Of a stretch of DNA of 64,000 nucleotides, positions 33,498 to 41,617 are shown one piece after another; position 1 is the first letter of the stretch, and each line of letters begins with the position of its first letter. The notes below the pieces were generated by a model that worked only from the letters and a program-made list of their open reading frames with translations, had not been told where the DNA came from and did no database searches. Location: assembly GCF_016887565.1 (NCBI RefSeq), contig NZ_CP069396.1:3499001-3563000 (forward strand), in the 5' to 3' direction. The position numbers and the translations under genes were made by a program. The stretch is from Archangium violaceum. GTDB lineage: Bacteria; Myxococcota; Myxococcia; Myxococcales; Myxococcaceae.

Positions 33498-35348
33498 TCA
33501 GGCCGCCTGCCGCGAGCTGGCGCGGTGCTCCTCCATGGTCTTGTGGCGCCCGAGGTAGTGCCCGAACGCACTGAGCATCCCGTCCGCGTCCCGCAGCTTG
33601 CTCAGGCAGATGGAGCGCTTGCCCTTGAACAGGCCGCCGTCCTTGAGCTGCAGGTCCAGGTACTTCTTGAACAGCCGCTCATCCGTGCTGGCGGACTTCA
33701 CCTGCTCGAGACGAACGGGCTCCTCCCACTCCGTGCAGCTCACCTGCGCGAAATCCAGGTGGACCTCCAGCCCGGCCTCCTTGCCCTCGAAGGTGAGGGG
33801 AGGGAAGTGCTTCTCCACGTGCCGCCGCTCGGCCTCGGTGGAGGGCTCATAGCGGTAGGCGAGCGCCAGGTCGTGCGCCTCCGCGAAACGCGCCTCGTAC
33901 GCGCCCCACAACCGCGCTTCGATGGCCTCCGCCTCCAGGATGGCGCTCGCCCAGGAGGAGGTGGTGGGCTCGAGCAGCACCCGCACCACGTCGGCGGGCT
34001 CGAGCGCCTCCCCCACATTCTCCAGACGCGCGGCGAGCGGAGGGTGGGAGTCGAACGGGTGCGGTGTCACCACGCCGTGCAGGTCACCGTGCACGGCCTC
34101 GGAGTTGGCGTACTCCGCGAAGCCGAGCGCGACCCGCTGCGCGATGGCCACGCTCTGTTGCTGCTCGCCGCGGGCGAAGAGGTCCGCCTCCACGCGGTCG
34201 CGGAAGCTCGCGTACGCGCCGACCTTCACCAGCGAGCGGGCGATGTCCCGGCCCGACGTGATGCTCGCGGCGAGCCGGTCCGCGGCGAGCTCGCTCGCGC
34301 GCCGGCTGCGCCCGAGTGACAGCTCGAACAGCCCGCGGTAGGCCAACATGAAGTGGAAGATGGGCAGCGTGAGCACGCCCTCGCGGAGCGCCTGGAGGTA
34401 CTGCCCGAAGCGCGCCAGCATGGGCGCGAGCCGCTTGCCATGGCCCGTGTCCCCTCCGAGCAGGTGTCCCATCTCGTGCGCGAGCACCGCGTCCGCCTCG
34501 GAGCGCTCGAGCAGGCGCAGCAGGGACAGGCTCACGTAGAGCGTCCGGCCGGTGAGCGTCCGCTCCCCGACGCGCACGTCGCTCTCGGTGACGAAGAAGT
34601 TGGTGTCGATGCCGGCGAGGATGTGGTCCGGCGGCGGGGTCCCCAGCCGCTCGCACAGCCGGCGCACGTGGGCCCAGAGCTCCGGCGCGTGCGCCTGCTC
34701 GAGCACCTCCGCCTCCACCTCGAAGTCCATGGGAGGGCGGCGGAAGATGGCGGACACCACGAGGAAGAGGGCGGCGGCGGCCATCACGCCGACCAGCAGG
34801 ATGAGCTTCGGGTAGTAGCGGTCGAACCACACCGCGGTCATCCAGTAGGACAGCCACACGGCCAGCGCGCCCTGCGCGAGCGCCTGCAGCGCCCCGGTGA
34901 CCCGGAGCACGTTCCAGCCCACCACGAAGCCGCCGTACTGGAAGGGCCGCGAGACGAACGCCGCCAGGGCGCACAGCAGGGCGATGGCGGCGGAGACGAG
35001 CCCCAGCACGATCGAGGCGAATGCCAGGAGGCTCATCCCGTCGAACTGCCGCAGGTCCGAGCACACCTCGCCGAGGCTGTCGCGGAACCCCGCCAGCTCC
35101 TCCGCCGTGGAGAGGCAGGCCATCGAAGCCGGGACGGCCCGGAAGAATTCCAGCGTCTGCTGCCGCCGCTCTTCGTCGAGCTCGCTATCGCGTGAGATCT
35201 GGCTCTCGACGTTGGCGAGGATGTCCCGGTCGAACCGGTCGGTGGCGTGACCGGAGAACCACAGGCCGAAGAGCGGGAGCGCGAAGACCCAGAGCGCGGG
35301 CAGCGCGTAGATGCGGAGAAAGCCGGGGACTGTCAGGGTGGGATTCAT
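33498..35348 (-). CDS. Membrane-anchored M48 family zinc metallopeptidase
   Basis: 616-residue membrane protease. An N-terminal TM (LRIYALPALWVFALPLFGLWF), a periplasmic segment with two Cys, two to four further TMs (about 105-215) and then the M48 catalytic domain with HEMGHLLGG (zinc His pair and catalytic Glu, about 290-298) and a downstream Glu in ELAADRLA. A long C-terminal region (about 400-616) is not part of the standard HtpX/Ste24 core and has no feature I recognise. Likely membrane protein quality control. It is divergent from the GH20 gene; about 100 bp separate the starts. Confidence 0.88.
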   Translation of the reverse strand: MNPTLTVPGFLRIYALPALWVFALPLFGLWFSGHATDRFDRDILANVESQISRDSELDEERRQQTLEFFRAVPASMACLSTAEELAGFRDSLGEVCSDLRQFDGMSLLAFASIVLGLVSAAIALLCALAAFVSRPFQYGGFVVGWNVLRVTGALQALAQGALAVWLSYWMTAVWFDRYYPKLILLVGVMAAAALFLVVSAIFRRPPMDFEVEAEVLEQAHAPELWAHVRRLCERLGTPPPDHILAGIDTNFFVTESDVRVGERTLTGRTLYVSLSLLRLLERSEADAVLAHEMGHLLGGDTGHGKRLAPMLARFGQYLQALREGVLTLPIFHFMLAYRGLFELSLGRSRRASELAADRLAASITSGRDIARSLVKVGAYASFRDRVEADLFARGEQQQSVAIAQRVALGFAEYANSEAVHGDLHGVVTPHPFDSHPPLAARLENVGEALEPADVVRVLLEPTTSSWASAILEAEAIEARLWGAYEARFAEAHDLALAYRYEPSTEAERRHVEKHFPPLTFEGKEAGLEVHLDFAQVSCTEWEEPVRLEQVKSASTDERLFKKYLDLQLKDGGLFKGKRSICLSKLRDADGMLSAFGHYLGRHKTMEEHRASSRQAA

Positions 35349-35447
35349 GGAGAACGGAAGGCCGGAGAGAGGATGGACCCTATCGTGTGGGATGGGGCCA
35401 GGGGGAGTCCCCCCTCCCGGTGACTACCGCGTACGATGGACGGAACG

Positions 35448-38171
35448 ATGAAACGACTCCTGTTGTGGCCACTCATGGTCGTCCTGGCCTCGGCGTGCCG
35501 GGGTCCCCAGCCGAAGCCGTCGGCCGAAACGCCCCAGGCTCGCACCGCGCTGTCCATCCAGTGGCGGCCCGTGGACAACCTCGTGGGGCGCGGCAGGTTC
35601 TTCCACTCCGCGCTGACGCTCGAGAACCAGGGGCCCGTCGCCTTGGGGTCCAGCGGATGGAAGCTCTATTTCAGCTTCTCCCGGCGTTTCCTGAAGGACG
35701 GCGAGGGCAATGTCGACCTGGTCCAGGCGCTCGAGAAGCAGGGGATCCGGATCTCGAAGGCGGACCTGGCCGGAAGTGGCGACTACCACGTGCTCGAGCC
35801 GCTCGCGGGCTTCCAGCCCCTTCTGCCGGGGGAACGACGCACCTTCGACCTGCTCGCCAACTACCAGGCCATCCTGAAGACGGACGCGCCCGCCGGGTTC
35901 CATGTCGTGTTCTCCGGTGAGCCGTCCCGGCGGGGTGTCGCCTTCGCCGTGCCGTTGACCGTCGAGTTCGATGTCTCCGACCGGAAGCAGACCACGCGCT
36001 TCGGAGGTGATGTGCTGCCGGTCCCGACGCCCGAGCTGCGCCATGCCGAGAACCCGGCCTTCCAGTCCCTGGCGCTCGCGGCCCGGCTCCTGCCGGTTCC
36101 CCGCCGGGTGAAGGAGGGGGCGGGACGGGTAACGCTTCGGGGCGACATCGACATCGGCCATGCCCCGGCCCTGGCGGGCGAGGCGGCCTATCTGGCCTCC
36201 GCGCTGCGGGACGTGCTGGCCGCGTCCATCACGACCCGCCCGGATGGGGGAGACGCGCGGATCTCGCTGCGTCTCGATGCCACCCTCGACATCGACGGAG
36301 ATGGAGCACGCGACGCGGAGGGCTACCTCCTCGAGGTGAAGAACGGACGGGTGAGCATCATCGGCGCGGACGCGGCGGGCGCGTTCTACGGCATCCAGAC
36401 ACTCCGCCAGCTGGTGCCCACGGAGGCCTACGCCGCGGCGGTACGGCCAGGCGGCCGCCAGTCGGAGCTCTCCCTGCCGGAGGTGTCCATCGCCGATGCG
36501 CCCGGGTTCGTCTATCGCGGCATGCACCTGGACGTGGCACGTCACTTCCAGTCCAAGGAGACGATCAAGAAGCTGCTCGACGTGCTGGCGCACTTCAAGA
36601 TCAACACCTTCCACTTCCACCTGACCGATGACGAGGGCTGGCGGATCGAAATCCCCGGCATCCCGGAGCTCACGAGCTACGGCGCGCGCCGTGGCTTCGA
36701 CCCGGCCGAGGCAGGGATGCTCCACATGGCGATGGGGTCTGGAGACAACCGCGAAGGAGGGGACCCCCTCGACCTCGAGCCCGTCCGGCGCGAGGAGGTG
36801 GGCCGCGCGCTCCCACCGGCCTACCAGGGGTTCGAGCCGGAGATGCTCAACTTCGTCGGCAAGGGGAGCGGGTTCTACACGGCCAGGGACTTCGAGGAGA
36901 TCCTCGCCTACGCCACCGAGCGGCACATCGACGTGATTCCGGAGATCGACGTCCCCGGACACTCCCGTGCCGCCGTCCGGGCCATGGAGTATCGCCATCG
37001 CGTCTTCCAGGGCTCGGACCCGCTCCGGGCCTCCGAGTACCGTCTGTCCGATCCGGAGGACACGTCCGAACACCTGAGCGTCCAGAGCTACACGGACAAC
37101 TTCCTCAACCCCTGTCTGGAGAGCACGTACGCCTTCCTGGACAAGGTCGTCCGGGAGCTGAAGGCGCGCTACGACGCGGTGCCGGGCGCCAGGCTCGTGG
37201 CCATCCACGGTGGAGGCGACGAGCTGCCCTCACTGCGCTCCAACGTGTGGTGGCAGGGTTCACCGCAATGCAAGCGCAACTCCGCCACTCGGGACCTGTC
37301 CGATGTCCAGCTCTTCAACCACTTCCTCACCCGCTGGCATCGCATCATCACCTCGACCGGCGCGCGGATGACGGGCTGGGATGACGTCCTCCATCACGGT
37401 CTGGCGCTCGAAGGCTTCATCCCCATGCCCTGGAGCAATGTGTGGGGCTGGGGACGCGAGGGCGACGCCTATACCTATGCCAACCAGGGCTACCAGGTCG
37501 TCCTCGCCCACGCGACGAACCTCTACCTGGACATGGCGTACGACAAGGACCCCGACGAGCCGGGTGCCGCCTGGGCCAACTTCGTCGACGACCAGCGGAC
37601 GTTCGAGTACCGGCCCTTCGACATCTTCTCCAACGCCACCGAGGATGCGATGGGCAGGCCCATCGCGCCGTCCACCTGGAAGGACAAGGAGCGCCTGTCG
37701 GCCGCCGGGAAGAAGAACGTCCTCGGCATGCAGGGCCTGCTCTGGGCAGAGAACGTCAAGACGCCCCAGGTGCTCGAATACCTTGCCTTCCCGAGGATGC
37801 TCGGTGTCGCGGAGCGCGCCTGGAACCCCGAGCTCCCGCCCGTGAGCGAGATGCCCGCGCTCTGGGCGCGCTACACCAACAGCCTGGGCCAGTACGTGCT
37901 GCCCCGCCTGGGCGTCTACCGGGCCGTGGACGTGCGCGGCGAGCTTCCGGAGCGCCTGGGCGTCAACTACCGCATCCCCCTGCCCGGAGCGCGGCGGGTC
38001 GAGGGCCGCCTGGAGGCGAACGTGCTCTTCCCTGGATTCGTCCTCGAGTACTCGACTGACGCGGGAGGAACGTGGAGCGTGTACTCGGGGCCCGTCCCCG
38101 TGTCCGGCAAGGTGCTCCTCAGGACCCGTGCGGGCGATGGCCGCTTCAGCCGCACCGCCGAGCTGGACTGA
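35448..38171 (+). CDS. GH20 beta-N-acetylhexosaminidase, lipoprotein
   Basis: 907-residue chitobiase-type enzyme that releases terminal GlcNAc from chito-oligosaccharides or peptidoglycan fragments. Signal peptide MKRLLLWPLMVVLASAC with lipobox Cys 17. Then a CHB_HEX carbohydrate-binding-like domain (about 30-180), a GH20b domain (about 200-340), the GH20 TIM barrel (about 345-770) and a C-terminal beta domain. Catalytic Asp-Glu are at about 591-592 in AIHGGGDELP; other barrel motifs are FHFHLTDDEGWR and DVIPEIDVPGHSRA. An ATG 12 bp upstream (35436) is a possible alternative start. Outer-membrane-anchored chitin or cell-wall turnover fits a predatory myxobacterium. Confidence 0.92.
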   Translation: MKRLLLWPLMVVLASACRGPQPKPSAETPQARTALSIQWRPVDNLVGRGRFFHSALTLENQGPVALGSSGWKLYFSFSRRFLKDGEGNVDLVQALEKQGIRISKADLAGSGDYHVLEPLAGFQPLLPGERRTFDLLANYQAILKTDAPAGFHVVFSGEPSRRGVAFAVPLTVEFDVSDRKQTTRFGGDVLPVPTPELRHAENPAFQSLALAARLLPVPRRVKEGAGRVTLRGDIDIGHAPALAGEAAYLASALRDVLAASITTRPDGGDARISLRLDATLDIDGDGARDAEGYLLEVKNGRVSIIGADAAGAFYGIQTLRQLVPTEAYAAAVRPGGRQSELSLPEVSIADAPGFVYRGMHLDVARHFQSKETIKKLLDVLAHFKINTFHFHLTDDEGWRIEIPGIPELTSYGARRGFDPAEAGMLHMAMGSGDNREGGDPLDLEPVRREEVGRALPPAYQGFEPEMLNFVGKGSGFYTARDFEEILAYATERHIDVIPEIDVPGHSRAAVRAMEYRHRVFQGSDPLRASEYRLSDPEDTSEHLSVQSYTDNFLNPCLESTYAFLDKVVRELKARYDAVPGARLVAIHGGGDELPSLRSNVWWQGSPQCKRNSATRDLSDVQLFNHFLTRWHRIITSTGARMTGWDDVLHHGLALEGFIPMPWSNVWGWGREGDAYTYANQGYQVVLAHATNLYLDMAYDKDPDEPGAAWANFVDDQRTFEYRPFDIFSNATEDAMGRPIAPSTWKDKERLSAAGKKNVLGMQGLLWAENVKTPQVLEYLAFPRMLGVAERAWNPELPPVSEMPALWARYTNSLGQYVLPRLGVYRAVDVRGELPERLGVNYRIPLPGARRVEGRLEANVLFPGFVLEYSTDAGGTWSVYSGPVPVSGKVLLRTRAGDGRFSRTAELD

Positions 38172-38183
38172 ACCAACGGATGC

Positions 38184-38221
38184 GCGTCGCCAGCAGGCGG
38201 CGTACCGCCTGCTGGCGACGC
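38184..38221. terminator. Perfect 17-bp inverted repeat, bidirectional terminator
   Basis: Arms 38184-38200 and 38205-38221 are exact complements of 17 bp with a CGTA loop. It lies between the convergent GH20 gene (stop 38171) and the small peptide gene (stop 38253), so it can end both transcripts. No long T run flanks it; on the minus strand it is followed by a few T residues. Confidence 0.65.
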
Positions 38222-38252
38222 GAAGCAAGCACGTACCGCCGTGCCTGGGTCA

Positions 38253-38375
38253 TCACGCAAGAAGGTAGGGCGGTCTGATGATCGGGTATCCGCCACCGCC
38301 GCTGCAGCCGCGGCCACCATAACCACCGGGACCGACAGCCAACAGACCACCGCGAACCGTCGTCTTGATCTTCAT
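38253..38375 (-). CDS. 40-residue Gly-rich double-Gly peptide, putative RiPP precursor
   Basis: Short gene with strong support: GGAGGAG ends 6 nt before the ATG at 38375 and the frame runs 40 codons to TGA. It begins MKIKTTVRGGLLAVG, continues with Gly-rich GPGGYGGRGC and SGGGGYP, and ends IIRPPYLLA; 12 of 40 residues are Gly, with one Cys, three Tyr and four Pro. It lies 26 bp downstream of the 602-residue gene (same strand) and across from an exporter whose C39 peptidase typically cuts after GG. Possible cleavage sites are GG at 9-10, 17-18, 20-21 or 28-29. I infer a modified, exported peptide; no known precursor family is recognised. Confidence 0.65.
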   Translation of the reverse strand: MKIKTTVRGGLLAVGPGGYGGRGCSGGGGYPIIRPPYLLA

Positions 38376-38401
38376 GTGCTTCTCCTCCAGCTGGACGTAT
38401 T

Positions 38402-40210
38402 TCAAACAGATGGAGTGCGGAGGGCGGCGTTTGTGATGCCATTGCAGCGGGTGGAGTCCTCCGTGTTCTCAATGGCGATGCTCAGCTCGTCTCGGAGCAC
38501 ATCCAGCAAGTAGGGCAACACGCCGATGGTACCTACGCGCAGGCGGTGGTGGAGCGCGAGATCCGCGCCGGAGAACTTCCGCGCCGGGTGGGGACGCTGG
38601 AGCAATGCATTGACCTGGCGCTGGACGTCTTCCAGGGCGCGAAGTGCCGAGCGTTCGATGGCCAGAAACTCCGCCGTGGCGTCCGCCACGACATCGAGGA
38701 CGTCTCCCTGGTTCCCCGGGAGGGAACCCGCGCGTGAGCGGACCAGCTCCCGGAGTCGCAGGTGGGCCCTTCCATCCACCTCGTCCCTCGCGGGGGTGAA
38801 CGCGTCCCGCAGGTGGAGCAGCGCGTCCTCTCGGAAACCCCGCAGTCCACGCTGGGCCTGGTCGAACATCTCGATGTAGCGGGCCTCGGCCCAGTCTCGC
38901 TGGGTGGCCTGGTCCAATCGAGTGGGAAGGATGATTTCCCAATCGCGCTCGACACGCGCTCGCAGCCGGCCCAGGACGCCACCGGGCTCATCCTCCACCG
39001 CGAGAAGCGCCCCGCGAATCACTTCGTAGGCGCGGCACATGTAGCTCCAGAGATTGAACTGGAGGCAATAGAGCTGGAGCCCGCGCAGCGCGTAATCCAT
39101 CGCCGCGGGTATTTCGGAATCCCACGCCCCCTGGGTAGCGGGTACGCCCGCCACGGGCTTGCCATCCAGCAGCGTCGCGAGGAGCTCATCCACCATGGGC
39201 TGGGGTCCGGCGCAGACGCCGCGGTTGGAGATGAAGTGGTTGTCATGCTCGACGATACGGAACAGCTCGGCCGCCGTCATGGGCGTGTCGTATGTCATCG
39301 GCTGTTCCGGGAGGAAGAGCAGATAGGCCATCACCATCCTCACGCCGTCGGTGACCCGGAACATGGAGGACAGCACGGGATCCAACGCCCCGTTGGGGAC
39401 GGGCGCGTTCGTGCGCATCAGCAACAGGGTCGGCAGGGCCAGCACGGAGCAGGCCATGGCGTGAAGATCCCCCATCCGCCAGCGCCCTTCTGGGAGCAGG
39501 GAATAGCGCCGCAGGAACTCCGAGCGAACCGCGCGCACCCCCTGCAACACGGGCTTCCAGTACCGCGTCATCGCCTTGAGCGCCGTCACGTTCATCATCG
39601 CATCGTTCCGGTAGCGGCTGCCCGGGTAGAGGCACATCCGCCACTCCGTCGGAAGCTTCATGCGCATGGCGTCGGGGAAGACATTGCTCTCCCCGACATG
39701 CCGTCCCTCCGTGTCGAATGCCGGGTGTGCGATGCGATGCACCGGGAGCACCGCCTCGAGGAAGCCCAGTTCCAGAGGCCGTCCCGCCAGCCGCTCCATG
39801 ACACGGGGACAGTCCGGGTTCCACCACAGGGGCTCGGTGGGCGCCACCCGCTGCGCCTCGGCCTCCAGCATCTGCCGATGTTGGTCACTCTCGGCAGGTG
39901 GCTTCGTGGCCTCGCGCGAAAGGATGTCCTCGGCCAACAGCGCCTCGAGCAGCTTCCTCACACGCTCCCAGGGGTAGGGCTCACCCGTGCTCCACGTGGT
40001 GGCACTGCCCGCCATGAACTGGTCCTGTTTGATCAGTGTCTCGCCAAAGGAGAACAGCTCCGGCTCATCGAACGAGATTTCCTTGAAGCCGAAGTAGAGG
40101 CGCAACTCCCTGGTGCCTTCGGGAGTGGTCACATACTCGCTCGTGAAGCGACGCCGCATGGGCAGGTACAACAGCTCATGGGGACCAATCGATACGGCGT
40201 CCTGACTCAT
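38402..40210 (-). CDS. Unrecognised 602-residue protein, putative peptide maturase
   Basis: Not assignable to a family I know. Mainly helical, no signal peptide or transmembrane segment, no radical SAM CxxxCxxC, YcaO, Lan, ATP-grasp or P-loop motif. The N-terminal 100 residues (HELLYLPMRRRFTSEYVTTP ... VRKLLEALLAEDIL) look like a beta-strand plus winged-helix region, as in leader-binding domains of RiPP enzymes. Possible functional spots are PLWWNPDCPRVMERL (about 126-140), GDLHAMACSV and the EHDNHFISNRGVCAGP stretch with His/Asp/Cys. AGGAG precedes the ATG at 40210. The 40-residue peptide gene follows 26 bp later and the exporter diverges on the other side, so a peptide-modifying or immunity role is the working inference. 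Confidence 0.6.
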   Translation of the reverse strand: MSQDAVSIGPHELLYLPMRRRFTSEYVTTPEGTRELRLYFGFKEISFDEPELFSFGETLIKQDQFMAGSATTWSTGEPYPWERVRKLLEALLAEDILSREATKPPAESDQHRQMLEAEAQRVAPTEPLWWNPDCPRVMERLAGRPLELGFLEAVLPVHRIAHPAFDTEGRHVGESNVFPDAMRMKLPTEWRMCLYPGSRYRNDAMMNVTALKAMTRYWKPVLQGVRAVRSEFLRRYSLLPEGRWRMGDLHAMACSVLALPTLLLMRTNAPVPNGALDPVLSSMFRVTDGVRMVMAYLLFLPEQPMTYDTPMTAAELFRIVEHDNHFISNRGVCAGPQPMVDELLATLLDGKPVAGVPATQGAWDSEIPAAMDYALRGLQLYCLQFNLWSYMCRAYEVIRGALLAVEDEPGGVLGRLRARVERDWEIILPTRLDQATQRDWAEARYIEMFDQAQRGLRGFREDALLHLRDAFTPARDEVDGRAHLRLRELVRSRAGSLPGNQGDVLDVVADATAEFLAIERSALRALEDVQRQVNALLQRPHPARKFSGADLALHHRLRVGTIGVLPYLLDVLRDELSIAIENTEDSTRCNGITNAALRTPSV

Positions 40211-40431
40211 GAGAGCGCTCCTGGAAGCATGCCCGGGATGTTCAGGCGCTCGGGGGCCGCTCCATGCGAGGGTGTTTCTCAGGAAGACCGAGCACGGAGC
40301 GAGGCCCTTGTGATTCGAGTCATTTCCGGAGTGCCAGCAGGGAGAACGAGCAGGCTGCTCCCGTTGGCGCGTTGACGTCCCTCACGGAAAAGGTGGGTGC
40401 GCTCCATCACCAGGAGCATGAGGTTTCCTTC

Positions 40432-41613
40432 ATGAGCGTCGAAGGCCTGTTCCCACGCACCTTGCGCGCGCTGGTGCGCGGGCGCGGGCGGCTCGTGTTC
40501 TGGCTGTTGCCGGTGGGGCTGATCGCTGTCTGGGGAGGCTGGTTCCTTCGGGCGCCCGTCACCGTCTACGAGCGCAGCGCGCGGGCACGTCTGGAGGTCC
40601 ATCGTGAGGTGTATGCGATTGATGCGCCCGTGGAGGGGAGGGTGGTGATGGCGCAGGTGGAGCTCCACCGCTCCGTGCATGCTGGGGAGGTTCTCGTCGA
40701 GCTGGCACGTGAGCAGGAGTTGCGCCAGGTCGCGGAGGCCGAGGCCGTGCTTCGAGGACTGGGACCGCAGCTCGAGGCCGCGCGCGCGGAGCTCGAGTCC
40801 GAGCAGCGTGCGATGGTGGAGCAGAAGGGGCAGGGGGCCGCTGGCGTGCGCGAGGCGCGGGCCCGGCTCACCGATGCCGAGGCGGTCACGCGACGGGCCC
40901 GGGAGGAGGAGGCGAGCACCGAGCGGCTCTGGAAGCGGGGGGTGCTGAGCGAGATGGAGTGGCGGAGGGTCCACACGGAGCTGGAACGGTCCATGGCCTC
41001 GGAGCAGGCCGCGCGTGCCGCGCTGTCGCGTGTGCAATGGGAGGGAACGACACAGTCCACCGAGCGGCACACTCGCCTCGCCGCGCTGCGGGGGGAGATT
41101 GCCCGGCTCGAGGCGGACGAGAGTGTCGCGCGCGCCAGCGTGGCGCGCCTGCGCGAGGAGTTGGAGCGCCGCGTCGTGCGAGCGCCGGCCGAGGGGATCC
41201 TCGGTGAGACGAGCTCCGTGCGAGTGGGCACGCTGGTCAAGGCGGGTGATCCCATCGCGACGGTCGTCGCGGGGGGACCCGTGCGCATCGTCGCGCAGTT
41301 CTCCCCCGAATCCCTGGGGCGCATCCGTGAGGGACAGCGGGCGCGCATGAGGTTGGAGGGCTTCTCCTGGACCGAGTTTGGCGTGCTGAAGGCCACGGTG
41401 GTGGCGGTGGCGAGTGAGGCTCGCGAGGGTCTGGTGCGAGTCGAGCTGTCGGTGGATGACCTGCCGCCGGGTATTCCACGCGAGCATGGGTTGCCCGGCA
41501 TCGTTGACGTCGCGGTGGAGCAGTCCACGCCCTTGTGGCTCGTGCTTCGCACCACGGGCCGGCGGCTCGACGGGCCGGATGGCGGGGCGGAGTCGTCGAG
41601 GGGCGGGGGCTGA
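40432..41613 (+). CDS. HlyD-family membrane fusion protein
   Basis: 393-residue periplasmic adaptor. One N-terminal TM (LVFWLLPVGLIAVWGGWFL, about 18-36), a lipoyl/biotinyl-like half (DAPVEGRVVMAQVELHRSVHAGEVLVEL), a long coiled coil (about 85-245), the second lipoyl half (VRAPAEGILGETSSVRVGTLVKAGDPIATV) and a beta-barrel C terminus. Adaptors of this type link an inner-membrane ABC exporter to the outer membrane in peptide secretion. The ATG at 40432 has GAGG about 8 nt upstream. The C39-ABC gene starts 4 bp after its stop. The 221-bp region to the divergent 602-residue gene (40211-40431) probably carries both promoters. Confidence 0.88.
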   Translation: MSVEGLFPRTLRALVRGRGRLVFWLLPVGLIAVWGGWFLRAPVTVYERSARARLEVHREVYAIDAPVEGRVVMAQVELHRSVHAGEVLVELAREQELRQVAEAEAVLRGLGPQLEAARAELESEQRAMVEQKGQGAAGVREARARLTDAEAVTRRAREEEASTERLWKRGVLSEMEWRRVHTELERSMASEQAARAALSRVQWEGTTQSTERHTRLAALRGEIARLEADESVARASVARLREELERRVVRAPAEGILGETSSVRVGTLVKAGDPIATVVAGGPVRIVAQFSPESLGRIREGQRARMRLEGFSWTEFGVLKATVVAVASEAREGLVRVELSVDDLPPGIPREHGLPGIVDVAVEQSTPLWLVLRTTGRRLDGPDGGAESSRGGG

Positions 41614-41617
41614 AGCC

